Assembly: GCA_900618425.1 (NCBI GenBank)
Contig: UZAN01043219.1
Span: 11,991 to 42,879, forward strand
Length of the DNA: 30,889 bases
Source: Echinostoma caproni
Taxonomy: Eukaryota; Platyhelminthes; Trematoda; Plagiorchiida; Echinostomatidae
Direction of reading: 5' to 3'
Shown: piece after piece, positions 13,318 through 22,464 of the stretch
Numbering within the stretch: position 1 is the stretch's first letter
Layout of the letters: the number at the start of each line of letters is the position of its first letter
Notes under the pieces: model-generated
What the model saw: only the letters and a program-made list of their open reading frames with translations
Told to the model about the DNA's origin: nothing
Database searches by the model: none
Made by a program: the position numbers and the translations under genes

Positions 13318-13392
13318 CGCGGTGGGATTCGAACGCACGCATGGACACCGCCCACGCTTTGTACGCGCATGCTCTACCAAAGCTACGAGGCC
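13318..13392 (-). pseudogene. tRNA-like unit 2, near full length
   Basis: Has GGCCTCG acceptor 5' strand and GAGC, but the D loop is shortened (GCTTTGGTAGAGC). The T stem has one mismatch (GTGCG/CCCAC), and the 3' acceptor strand is altered to CGCGG. Confidence 0.75.
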
Positions 13393-13505
13393 ACACCGAT
13401 AGCACTGATCTTTTTCACATTCCAATTTACCCATCCAACTTACCCGAGGCCACACCGATAGCACTGATCTTTTTCACATTCCAATTTACTCATCCAACTT
13501 ACACA
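13386..13505. repeat. 59-bp tandem duplication
   Basis: A module starting CGAGGCCACACCGATAG and ending at CATCCAACTTAC occurs twice (starting at 13386 and 13445) with near-identical sequence. The first 8 bases are the end of tRNA-like unit 2, so the duplication copied the tRNA edge together with the spacer. Confidence 0.85.
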
Positions 13506-13566
13506 GGGTGAATTGTTCAAATAGTTGTTTGGCAGATTTGAAGTTTCTATGTCGATTGTGAAAAGT

Positions 13567-13629
13567 GTCCTCGGTGGGATTCGAACGCACGCATGGACAC
13601 CGCCCACGCTTTGTACGCGCATGCTCTAA
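13567..13629 (-). pseudogene. tRNA-like unit 3, 3' portion
   Basis: T arm with one stem mismatch, anticodon arm intact, broken off in the D arm (GAGC present, GCTC absent). Confidence 0.7.
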
Positions 13630-13690
13630 GTCGGTGGGGTTGGAACCCACGCATGGACACCGCCTACGCTTTGTACGCGCATGCTCTACC
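13630..13690 (-). pseudogene. tRNA-like unit 4, 3' portion
   Basis: Anticodon arm intact. T loop changed to TTCCAAC, which breaks box B. It lies 373 bases after unit 1 and replaces it in the duplicated block, differing mainly at the T loop. Confidence 0.7.
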
Positions 13691-13765
13691 CGCGGTGGGA
13701 TTCGAACGCACGCATGGACACCGCCCACGCTTTGTACGCGCATGCTCTACCAAAGCTACGAGGCC
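13691..13765 (-). pseudogene. tRNA-like unit 5, duplicate of unit 2
   Basis: Same as unit 2 at an offset of 373 bases, with the same shortened D loop and T-stem mismatch. Confidence 0.75.
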
Positions 13766-13878
13766 ACACCGATAGCACTGATCTTTTTCACATTCCAATT
13801 TACCCATCCAACTTACCCGAGGCCACACCGATAGCACTGATCTTTTTCACATTCCAATTTACTCATCCAACTTACACA
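13759..13878. repeat. 59-bp tandem duplication, second copy
   Basis: Exact counterpart of the 13386-13505 pair, 373 bases downstream (module starts at 13759 and 13818). Confidence 0.85.
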
Positions 13879-13941
13879 GGGTGAATTGTTCAAATAGTTG
13901 TTTGGCAGATTTGAAGTTTCTATGTCGATTGTGAAAAATCA

Positions 13942-13999
13942 GTAGCCTCGGTGGGATTGGAACCGACGCATGGACGCCGCCTACGCTTTGTACGCGCAA
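13942..13999 (-). pseudogene. tRNA-like unit 6, 3' half
   Basis: 58 bases covering the acceptor 3' strand, T arm, variable region and anticodon arm, ending right after the anticodon stem 5' strand (TGCGC). The T stem is imperfect (GTCGG). Confidence 0.7.
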
Positions 14000-14083
14000 G
14001 TAGCCTCGGTGGGGTTGGAACCCACGCATGGACACCGCCTACGCTTTGTACGCGCATGCATACCAGCTGAGCTACGAGGCCAC
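14000..14083 (-). pseudogene. tRNA-like unit 7, full length but degenerate
   Basis: 84 bases from GTGGCCTCG to CGAGGCTAC. The acceptor stem pairs and the anticodon stem is intact. The D stem is broken (TGCA instead of GAGC) and the T loop reads TTCCAAC, so both internal promoter boxes are damaged. Confidence 0.75.
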
Positions 14084-14145
14084 AGCGCATAGACACCGCC
14101 TACGCTTTGTACGCGCATGCTCTACCAGCTGAGCTACGAGGCCAC
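14084..14145 (-). pseudogene. tRNA-like unit 8, 5' half with intact box A
   Basis: Perfect acceptor 5' strand, D arm (box A TAGCTCAGCTGGTAGAGC) and anticodon arm. Runs from the variable region straight into the next unit, with no T arm or acceptor 3' strand. Confidence 0.75.
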
Positions 14146-14170
14146 ACCGATTTTTTTCACATTCCAATTT

Positions 14171-14286
14171 GCTCATCCAACTTACACAGAGAGGCATGTG
14201 GCATCCACCAGTTAGCATGTAAGCTGACTGCACTCATCCAACTTACAGAGAGAGGCATGTGGCATCCACCAGTTAGCATGTAAGCT
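14171..14286. repeat. 61-bp tandem duplication
   Basis: A module from CTCATCCAACTTACA to GCATGTAAGCT occurs twice (CATCC at 14174 and 14235), differing at one base after CTTACA. Shares the CATCCAACTTAC motif with the 59-bp module. Confidence 0.85.
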
Positions 14287-14302
14287 CACATTCCAATCAT
14301 CA

Positions 14303-14360
14303 GTAGCCTCGGTGGGATTGGAACCGACGCATGGACGCCGCCTACGCTTTGTACGCGCAA
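14303..14360 (-). pseudogene. tRNA-like unit 9, copy of unit 6
   Basis: Identical by eye to unit 6 at an offset of 361 bases. Confidence 0.7.
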
Positions 14361-14444
14361 GTAGCCTCGGTGGGGTTGGAACCCACGCATGGACACCGCC
14401 TACGCTTTGTACGCGCATGCATACCAGCTGAGCTACGAGGCCAC
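14361..14444 (-). pseudogene. tRNA-like unit 10, copy of unit 7
   Basis: Identical by eye to unit 7, with the same D-stem and T-loop defects. Confidence 0.75.
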
Positions 14445-14506
14445 AGCGCATAGACACCGCCTACGCTTTGTACGCGCATGCTCTACCAGCTGAGCTACGA
14501 GGCCAC
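14445..14506 (-). pseudogene. tRNA-like unit 11, copy of unit 8
   Basis: Identical by eye to unit 8. The following spacer differs (GATCGATCCCATG), so this middle block lacks the 61-bp pair. Confidence 0.75.
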
Positions 14507-14595
14507 ACCGATCGATCCCATGTAAGCTGACTGCCTCGACAGGTTTTCCTTACAATTCACCGGACTCCACCGAATGAGCTTCTAAGGAGAAATCA

Positions 14596-14653
14596 GTAGC
14601 CTCGGTGGGATTGGAACCGACGCATGGACGCCGCCTACGCTTTGTACGCGCAA
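14596..14653 (-). pseudogene. tRNA-like unit 12, copy of unit 6
   Basis: Identical by eye to units 6 and 9, with the same break after the anticodon stem. Confidence 0.7.
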
Positions 14654-14737
14654 GTAGCCTCGGTGGGGTTGGAACCCACGCATGGACACCGCCTACGCTT
14701 TGTACGCGCATGCATACCAGCTGAGCTACGAGGCCAC
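14654..14737 (-). pseudogene. tRNA-like unit 13, copy of unit 7
   Basis: Identical by eye to units 7 and 10. Confidence 0.75.
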
Positions 14738-14799
14738 AGCGCATAGACACCGCCTACGCTTTGTACGCGCATGCTCTACCAGCTGAGCTACGAGGCCAC
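14738..14799 (-). pseudogene. tRNA-like unit 14, copy of unit 8
   Basis: Identical by eye to units 8 and 11. It is followed by the same 61-bp duplicated spacer as unit 8. Confidence 0.75.
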
Positions 14800-15370
14800 A
14801 CCGATTTTTTTCACATTCCAATTTGCTCATCCAACTTACACAGAGAGGCATGTGGCATCCACCAGTTAGCATGTAAGCTGACTGCACTCATCCAACTTAC
14901 AGAGAGAGGCATGTGGCATCCACCAGTTAGCATGTAAGCTCACATTCCAATTTATCCATTCTATCGATTCCTTTTACACATGTGGGTGTTTTGCAGGTTG
15001 TTTTTGAGAACCCAATGCTATCTTGAGAGTGTTCACAGAAAATGACTATCGTTTTCGCAGAGGATCTTTACTGATAAGCATCTTGATAATTCAAGGATTT
15101 TATCTGAGAGCCACCGTCTGTCGTTTTGCATCTATTCACTATAATTGGCAAATCAAGCAAGCTCATTCTATTATTCTCTCTCATGGACAAAGATATCGTA
15201 ATCGTTTTGTGCCGAACCCAACCCTGATCACTCCGGTTCCGCTTTAATTTCTGAATTTAATTCGTTACCTCTAAACGCATGGTTATTACTTATGTTTAAA
15301 TCTAGTGTAGAGCAAAAAGGGTCGTTTTTTGAAAAGACGATCGATATAACTGAATAGGTTCAAATATCTC

Positions 15371-15390
15371 TTTATTTATTTATTTATTTA
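15371..15390. repeat. (TTTA)5 microsatellite
   Basis: Five uninterrupted TTTA repeats. Confidence 0.9.
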
Positions 15391-18361
15391 ATTAAATCGT
15401 CCCAAATCTTTCGGGTTTCTCCAGCGAAGACAAAAAACTGTAGCTCAACGCCTTTAATATCTTACACCGGAATTATTAGGTGGAAATATGTAAAAAAACA
15501 TCTATTGCTCACTGTTTACTCCTTGTGGTTCTCTCTTACAGCATGGAGACGTTTCCTTTTCACGGCCAAATCATTCCCAGTCTGGCATGTTAATGCACAT
15601 TACAGTACATTTTTATGGCTTTACTGAGCCAATAAGTAAGCCGCAAAATCAATAAAGCAATAGGAAATGAAACTTTTCAAAAATCAATTCAAATGACATG
15701 ATCTTCAGTGAAACAATTCAACTCCCGTTTTTGCTCGCAGCCGGAATTACATCTAGCTGCTAATCACTTGATGTGAGCATTTAGTCAGTCGTTCACTGTT
15801 CTCACTTCGTGCGCAATAAAACCATACTTCAAAAAGTCAATTAAATTGGAATAAGAAAAATTGCGGGATACGAGTCACGTGAATCATCGATTAAGGCTTA
15901 GACTAAACGAAGGTGGAGGAGTATTCGGTCTAGATAATCCTGGTCCTGAGACTTTATCGGTGACACATGCCTCAATTGAGAAGGATCTAGATACTACCTT
16001 TCAAGAACAAATAAGCTGTTCCTTCAGCTGAGGATGGTTTATTCCGAATAAATGGAAAATGTCGGCATGCTTTAGGGTGTCCATAGTCGGTTTGAATCAG
16101 CACTGTTCCCTGGTCTGCTATCAATGCACATTCGACCATACACAGAGTATACCCCCCCCCATGGCGTGGTTAAAACTTGATGGTGAAACATGTGAGCATT
16201 CAAAACTGATTCCCACCAAGATGATCAAGGAATCGAATAGTCCAGCCTACGAGAAAAGATTACAGTCATAGGGATTACGTTCTGCTTAGTACCGCCGAAA
16301 TCGAAGAACAGAACTCAAATCATCCGTAGCGTCCACTGGAATGCCGGCGTCAATCTTTTCCCGTCAGAGTGCACGCCAATGGGAACGCTCTCCCATCTTT
16401 CATAATTTGTGCGCCAAACGTAGAATCTTTTAGGCGGAGATTTCCTCACATTCTAACACTAGTCAAAAGACTAATCAGTGGCAGATGGCTTCATCATGTG
16501 ATATCTCCCGTCCCCGAGACACTGAGACATTTCTCATTTTTCAATAAGAAATGATTAAACTGTGGGGATATCCTAGGGGGAAAATAAAAAATGAGCTTGT
16601 AGCAGTTACTAAAACAGAACTGTCGTTAAACTTTGAATTTGTCTTCCAATGACAAAGGTCCAGCATTCATTATGAATGTTAATGTTATAGTGTTAGTAAC
16701 ATAGCGATGTCGGTAGAGAATTCCAGCATTTTGTTTCGTCGTCGGATGGTCCCGGATAATGTAGGTTGAAGCCACATTATCTAATTTCATCACTGCTTTT
16801 AACACTACTTAATCGGTGGGTTTAGATTTCCTGAAAATTTCTTTTTGCAATTATTTGTTCAATAAAATTCGGAGTAAATAGAACAAAAAAGCACAGGGCT
16901 CGAGCTTTTCTCCCGAAACCGATTATGCCGATGTATAGTAACTGGTGAAAAAGCGATTATCATACCAGTTCAAAATATCCTCATCATCAACACCATGGTA
17001 CACCTTCATACCCGTTACACAGCACAGTCAATTTGCAGTAGACATTTACCTTACACTCGATCAACATCAAACAGTAATAAAGAATAAAAACGATTGATTC
17101 CAAGTGTCGGATTTTGATTTGGTCTACACAATGTGATATCATCCGATATTCCCGAAAGCAATTCCAACTCTGGTTTATTTTTCTGTCTGACAGATCGCAC
17201 CTGTTCTGTCTTTAATCATGGGAAATCAAATATTACTCAGAATAATTCATGCTCAGGTTGGACGTGAAGCGTATGAGAAATGTGGTATTGAAGGATTCTC
17301 CATCACCAACATCCTACGTGAGAATGGATAGCNGATAGCAAAATCGCTTCATCAGAAGGAAACTAACCGAACAAATACGGAAGACTACCATAACAACAGT
17401 GACAAGGAAGTACTTGTACATCAGTTGTCCATTTAAAGACGATCCCAATGGCTAACTCATTTTCGTTCAGGTATAATATTCAGGAGTAATCAGTCAGTTC
17501 AACATGGCCCGAGAGCAGTTCGGCTAAGCCCTGGTATTAAATGGTTACCACAGTGATGACAAACACGCCTCCCACGCGGTTGGTTTGGAGTTCACAGGCT
17601 TGACGGGACGGTGGATATGCCCTAATAATGAGCACTAATAAGAGCGAAACTCGAATCGATTACGTCCAAGTTCATGGTTGAGTGGAAGAACTAAGTATTA
17701 TACGTGTAGGTGAAATCCGAAGGATGATCAGTTAAATTCAATAATGATAAACTGAGAAATTAACGATACTCTAGGAAGAACTGGGATCCTCACTAGAATA
17801 ACAATATCTAACAAATTTATGGATATGCCTTGCATCCGTTCATGTCGATTCTGTATAAGAGTGGTGGTCGTCTATCTGATAATGGGCCGCAGAATACTTT
17901 TTATCCGCCCCGGTCCGATTTCTGCTGCTTTTAGTGGATTTTAATGACTGAAAAATGAACGATAGGTGTTGAACGTTTGCATTAAAGACCGCCTTGGTCA
18001 TATAAAGTAATTTCTTACAGTGCAACGCATAATATAAATCCCGGTACCGCTTAAAAGAGCACTCAATAAATTCATATTGTATACACCAACTGCATTAAAA
18101 AATTTATATTTTATAACAGAATCGAGTGTCTGATAATTTAACCAAGGTTTTCCACTATTATCTCGAAATAAAACGATTTCAAAATATTAGTGACCACAGT
18201 GATGGTTTATATCACACCTCATTAAGTTCGCTATTGCAAAGAAAACAAATTTCTGCAGGAATCTGACGTGAACTGCGTGATGCGTTTTGTTCTTAATAAT
18301 TGTTTGCATGGGTGGGATTCTATCCTGCATACATGATTATTTTCAGGAGGTCACTTGAGCT

Positions 18362-18383
18362 GAATGGCGAAAACTCGCCATTC
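18362..18383. repeat. Perfect 9-bp hairpin
   Basis: GAATGGCGA (18362-18370) and TCGCCATTC (18375-18383) are reverse complements around a 4-base loop AAAC. GC-rich for its setting. It resembles a terminator or structured RNA end in shape, but nothing adjoining supports either. Confidence 0.75.
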
Positions 18384-19215
18384 TAAACGGGTTATTATAC
18401 GCCACACGAGTGGGCATTTAAATGTTTCCGTATTGTAATACTCGTGGTTTGGAATATAACAGGTTACTCGTAGACATGGGTAACTGCCACACTTTGTAGT
18501 TGGTGTAAAAGAGCACGTTGCTTTGATTGGGAACTTTGATTAATGTGTGACCTTGAGTTAAACGTGTGCAAATTAATATTCCCTTGCTTTCTTAGTACTA
18601 TCTAATACCATTTTGCCCACAAATGTGCTTCGTTTTCTGGAAGATGAATTTTCAATGGTTTAACGGCGTTTTAAAAATATTGTTGATCCTCTTGGTGAAC
18701 AGTGAGAAATGTTTGGAAGTAAAATGTCTCGGCAGATTCCCAAATCCTATTTACTCATGACTCCTTGGGAGAAATGCGGAATATATGTACTCAAAGTGCG
18801 TTTGAACTTATGCTCCAAAGAAGCAAATCCTCAGTTGGGTGGTTTGGATATCATAAGATGAAATTTGAAACACTGAGTCCTCATTACCCTGCGTGGCCTT
18901 TTGAATTTGGTCGTGTTATTTTGTGTTTTCACTAGAACTCTGGCTTTTTCCATCACATATTACCTTTGGATTTACTTCTGTATTAATCGCTGTGAACTTA
19001 ATGCTTACCTACAGCATGCTGAGTTTAATTTACAAACTAGTATGCATGGAAAATGTCAACGAATTGTCTTTACGTGCTTATACTCGGTTTGTGTTTAATA
19101 ACGTTAAAAGGATCACCAGGAATGCAACTGGCAGACGAAGTAAACATCGTGCTGGCTGGAAAGTTGCACTAGAGCACAAAACCGGAGGATCAATGGTTTT
19201 CCTGTGACTTTGTCA

Positions 19216-19810
19216 TCGAATGTCTGCACAATTCACTCAAAGTTATGAGACCTCGGTCTTCTGATTCACAACGGAGAGAGATCCGAAAGTTATGACTTAC
19301 TTTTCCAAGAATCTTAGCTGCAAGAATCGGTCGAAAACAAATTGATTGAGATTGAAGGCTTCGATTTATTTCGTGCTGATAGACCACCAGGAAACAAAAC
19401 AAAAGGTGGCTGTGCTAGTCGTGGAGTAGCTCTACCAAATGCATATTTACGCACTATACATAGAACATTTCTTAAATTACAGTAGGAGAAAATCACAATT
19501 TATCCTGCGCCCTTCTTCGATCATCATTTTAAATATCTACATCACTCCTGAATGTAATCCTGGTGAGTTAAATACCTTTCTGGATACATTTTATCCAGTT
19601 ATGTTGGAGAAGTCTGTCACATCTCTTTTCATTGTTGCTGGTGATTTCGACAGCACTGATGTGATGTTTTGAACAGTTATGTTTCCGGAAAACTGTCCGT
19701 TTTCCCTGTCGGAATGATGCTTCTTTCGATTACGATTTCGTTAATGAATCATCTTTTTTCGTGCATTCAAATGTGCACCAGAAGGCAATTCTGATCATTG
19801 TCTAATTGAA
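19216..19810 (+). pseudogene. APE endonuclease domain remnant of non-LTR element
   Basis: Family motifs appear in order across several frames: SNVCTIHSKL (19216), a degraded TE-W motif reading QES-stop-L with TAG at 19315-19317, IEGFDLFRADRPPGNKTKGG (about 19351-19410), NIYITPECNPGELNTFLDT, AGDFD (19637-19651, corresponding to the catalytic GDFN) and NSDHCLI with the terminal SDH at 19790-19798. In live elements this domain nicks target DNA for target-primed reverse transcription. Stops at 19246-19248 and 19315-19317 and at least two frameshifts prevent function. Confidence 0.75.
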
Positions 19811-20329
19811 GCACATGCAATCAACACTTAATGCAATCTACAATCAATCACGAAAACCAGTGTAAATAAGATACGTATACGATAACATTATCAACCCAAC
19901 ATGATTGAGTTATAATCCATAACTGCCTGTATGGACCTACAACTACTTTCGATCCCGATATTTCAATCTTCTTTGAGAGCAACACCAATTATCTCAACTA
20001 TTGTTATGATGTGTGCTGTCCTGAAGTCAGGATTCACCCATAGTCCAACCGCATCATCTCTGACAGATCGAAATGGTTAGGTAGGCTGAAAGAAAAGAAC
20101 TATCGCTCAAGAGATAAACTGACTGTCAAATCTGTCAACTATCATATCAGAAGCGAGATAGCTCATTTCGATCAATTGCATGTTAACACCGTGCTAGGAG
20201 ACAAATTCTGCTGTTAGCTACGGAACGGGCTTAAGTTGCTCAGGTGTCATTTAACTTTAACTAGTACAGTCTCACCAGATATCAATGAGCACAGCAGACC
20301 TTTTGCGACAGTGAACAATATTGTGCAGT

Positions 20330-21620
20330 CGGATGCTATCAATAGCCCTAAATCCTCTGATCCTAACGGGTTGCCCCAATTGTCCTAAAAGCATGTGCAA
20401 GACACTTCACAGAAATTGTTTTCATTCAATTTCGATTCATGTCTAACAGAAGGTAGTTGACACATGGCGTCATGTTCGCATCACTCCAGTAATTAAGAAA
20501 GAAAAAGGTACTTTTCGAATTTTCGCTTCATCCTCAATGCCACTTAAGACTTTTGAGCTAATTATAATTAAGTATCTATTCTCTTCTCTTAATTTCTGTG
20601 ATTCCATTTAGTTCGCTTATTGTAAGTGTCGTTGTAAGTATGGTTGCTTGTCTTATACATTCTGTTTTATCCGCTGTAGACGAAGAACACAAAATTCATC
20701 ACGCTTGTTTATTGGACTACACAAACGCCTTTAACCAGTGGCAGAAACACCATATTAAGTGTTTTACAGCCACAGAATATCCCGTCAAATCTTTTGAATT
20801 GGATGAGGGGCTATTTTACTGACCGACGGCAATTCACTTGTTTAAATGGTATTCTGTCTTCCATTATCAATGTGAACCAAAGTGTATTGCATGGCGCAAT
20901 TTAATCCCCTTTTCTATTCTCCCGTTGCATTTAAAACTTACCTCCCCTCAAATGTTTTCACATATAAAAATGTCTGTGACATACTAGTTGGTGGTGCATC
21001 TAACAACAATCCTTCAATCATCCATAAGTTCCAATTCTGTATTGTCCGATATTGTTTACCTTTCATTAAACCCGAACAAATGCATTGAAGTTTTGTTTTC
21101 CATTAATCGTAGGCCATCAACATTCTCTGGGTCATCTATTCCCAAAATCTTATTCAACCACTTAAATGTTGAAAGGTCACAAAACTCCAAATACCTTGGA
21201 TGTTTTCTGTCTGATGACCTAATGTGATTCTATCAAATGCAACAAACTTTTCTTAAAGTTAGACAGCTGACTTTTTACATTTCACGTCTTTGGCATCTGA
21301 GGTGCCAGTTTATGTCATTTCCAATTTTCTTCCGTTATACCAACTGATCCCTCTTTATCTTCCCCGGTCTATTGTCTAAGGATTTCTTATTGATCAGAAG
21401 CCCTCTGAAAAGCATCTCTAGATATGGAACCGTCTCTCATGTGGTGTTGATCAACCCCAATGTCAACCAACACTTTAAGTCGCGTGACCGTCTGTGTGAC
21501 GCGATCGTGTCTGACGCATCACATCCTTGACAATCAATCGTCTCTCGCTCCACTTTCATTTCTGGCGCCGCAATAAATTCAAACCTTTATACAGTTGCAC
21601 CATATCCGTTTATTATTCCT
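20330..21620 (+). pseudogene. Reverse transcriptase and C-terminal remnant of non-LTR element
   Basis: Recognisable blocks: SDPNGLP (about 20358), TWRHVRITPVIKKEKG (20462 on), LKTFELIIIKYL, LLDYTNAFN with the motif A aspartate at 20715-20717, YFTDRRQF, NQSVLHGAI followed by TAA at 20902-20904 (motif B region), and LSLNPNKC plus SKYLGCFLSDDL in the thumb (to 21227). The YADD box is lost: the matching place reads TYKNVCDIL (20960-20986), without the paired aspartates. Past 21227, pieces such as SRYGTVSHV, SDASHP and KFKPLYSCT match the usual C-terminal region in shifting frames. Confidence 0.75.
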
Positions 21621-21842
21621 ATGTACTTAACCATTATCGTTTATTAATTTCTAGGGAAAGAATATCAACCTCACGTAAATTGCCATACTGCAGTTTTCCA
21701 CATTTGCTGCACGTGCTCGCTCCTCCTCATTTCTGTCAATTTACTATTCGTCATATGTTTAAATTCATTTTAATAGCATGGATGCCAAAGCTAAAGTGAT
21801 AACATTTTTCACTGAAAATTCTGTCCACAATGGTTGAATAAA

Positions 21843-22464
21843 GTGTAATCTAGACGTGACTATCTATCCAATTCAACAATACAGAACAAAGACAGCTGTC
21901 ACGAGGTATTACCATTTTTATTCGATTACAGTCATTCGACTTGATGCAAACTAAATTTTTTGATACAACCAATTTCTTTATCCTAGAATTGACCTACTTC
22001 AATATTTAGCTTAATTTGTCGGTACGCGTACGTTCATTATACTTGCGATCTATGTGCTGTTTGGTTTATATTAATACTAAAACTTTGCGACATTTTTCTT
22101 CTTTCTGCATCGATGACAAGATGAGAGTAATCAACCAGATTCTGTTACATCAATAGAAAATGCTTTATTTACATTCTTGGAAACGTTATTGATGGTTGTT
22201 CTAATTCAAAGAAAAATGAAAAATTCTATACTGTTTAGGTTGCATAATGTTATTGTGAAATTATTATTGCATCGCCCGACCAAAATGCGATTCAAATCGT
22301 TAGAATCACGCGATGAAATTGAATCGGATGGTATTCATTGACCAGATTTAAGCTTGTAGGTGATACACGAATCAATTGCTCACCTATACTGAAAAGTGTA
22401 AACTAAAATTTCAAAGTGGGAATTCGTCGAATCTAGAGTTGGTGAAGCGTAAACTGAAATTCTA
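21843..22464. other. Unassigned sequence between two retroelements
   Basis: AT-rich, with no open frame or repeat that I could support. Confidence 0.5.

Larger units (their letters stand above)
13229..14951 (-). repeat. Compound tandem array of tRNA-like units
   Basis: Fourteen tRNA-like units, all in the minus orientation, alternate with short spacers. A spacer with the core CGATTGTGAAAA introduces several blocks (13555-13566, 13928-13939). Consensus cloverleaf from the better units: acceptor GGCCTCG with CGAGGCT (G1-U72), U8 A9, D stem GCTC/GAGC, anticodon stem TGCGC/GCGTA, loop GTACAAA giving anticodon ACA, a 14-base variable region, T arm GTGGG TTCGAAT CCCAC, discriminator A. Box A (TAGCTCAGCTGGTAGAGC) and box B (GGTTCGAATCC) are textbook in the best pieces, but no unit has both halves intact. 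Higher-order duplications have periods of 373, 361, 293 and 654 bases. Confidence 0.85.
14952..19099. other. Unassigned sequence
   Basis: No recognised gene. Contains a TTTA microsatellite (15371-15390), a run of nine C at 16152-16160, a strong hairpin at 18362-18383 and an N at 17333. Open frames are at most about 74 codons. Confidence 0.4.
19100..21842 (+). mobile_element. Decayed CR1/Jockey-type non-LTR retrotransposon
   Basis: Remnants of the single large ORF of an APE-type non-LTR retrotransposon lie in order on the plus strand: an arginine-rich lead (RRSKHRAGW, about 19135), the endonuclease (19216-19810), the reverse transcriptase (about 20330-21227) and a C-terminal domain to about 21620. 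An AATAAA at 21837-21842 could be its polyadenylation signal. Reading frame is lost repeatedly by stops and small indels, so it is an old dead copy. CR1/Jockey-type families are known in schistosomes (for example Perere and SR1). No poly(A) tail or target-site duplication was found, so the outer limits are approximate. Confidence 0.75.

Noticed and set aside
13165..13884. Overlapping open frames across the tRNA-like array, e.g. proteins with repeated THAWTPP or MDTAHALYAHAL phrases
   Set aside because: They are translations of repeated tRNA-like sequence in both strands and all frames, and the phrase repeats follow the array period. No protein family or coding bias supports them.
13229..14951. 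CRISPR array interpretation of the regular repeats
   Set aside because: The repeats fold as tRNA arms, the spacers are themselves duplicated rather than unique, and the rest of the window is eukaryotic.
16059..16271. 70-codon frame with a CYQC motif suggestive of a Ly6/CD59 domain
   Set aside because: Too few cysteines with the wrong spacing for the three-finger fold, and no signal-peptide exon could be identified.
17220..17460. Possible retroelement coding fragment with EAYEKCGIEGFSI and RKLTEQIRKT
   Set aside because: No ordered family motifs in any frame; the resemblance to Penelope linker sequence was too loose to support.
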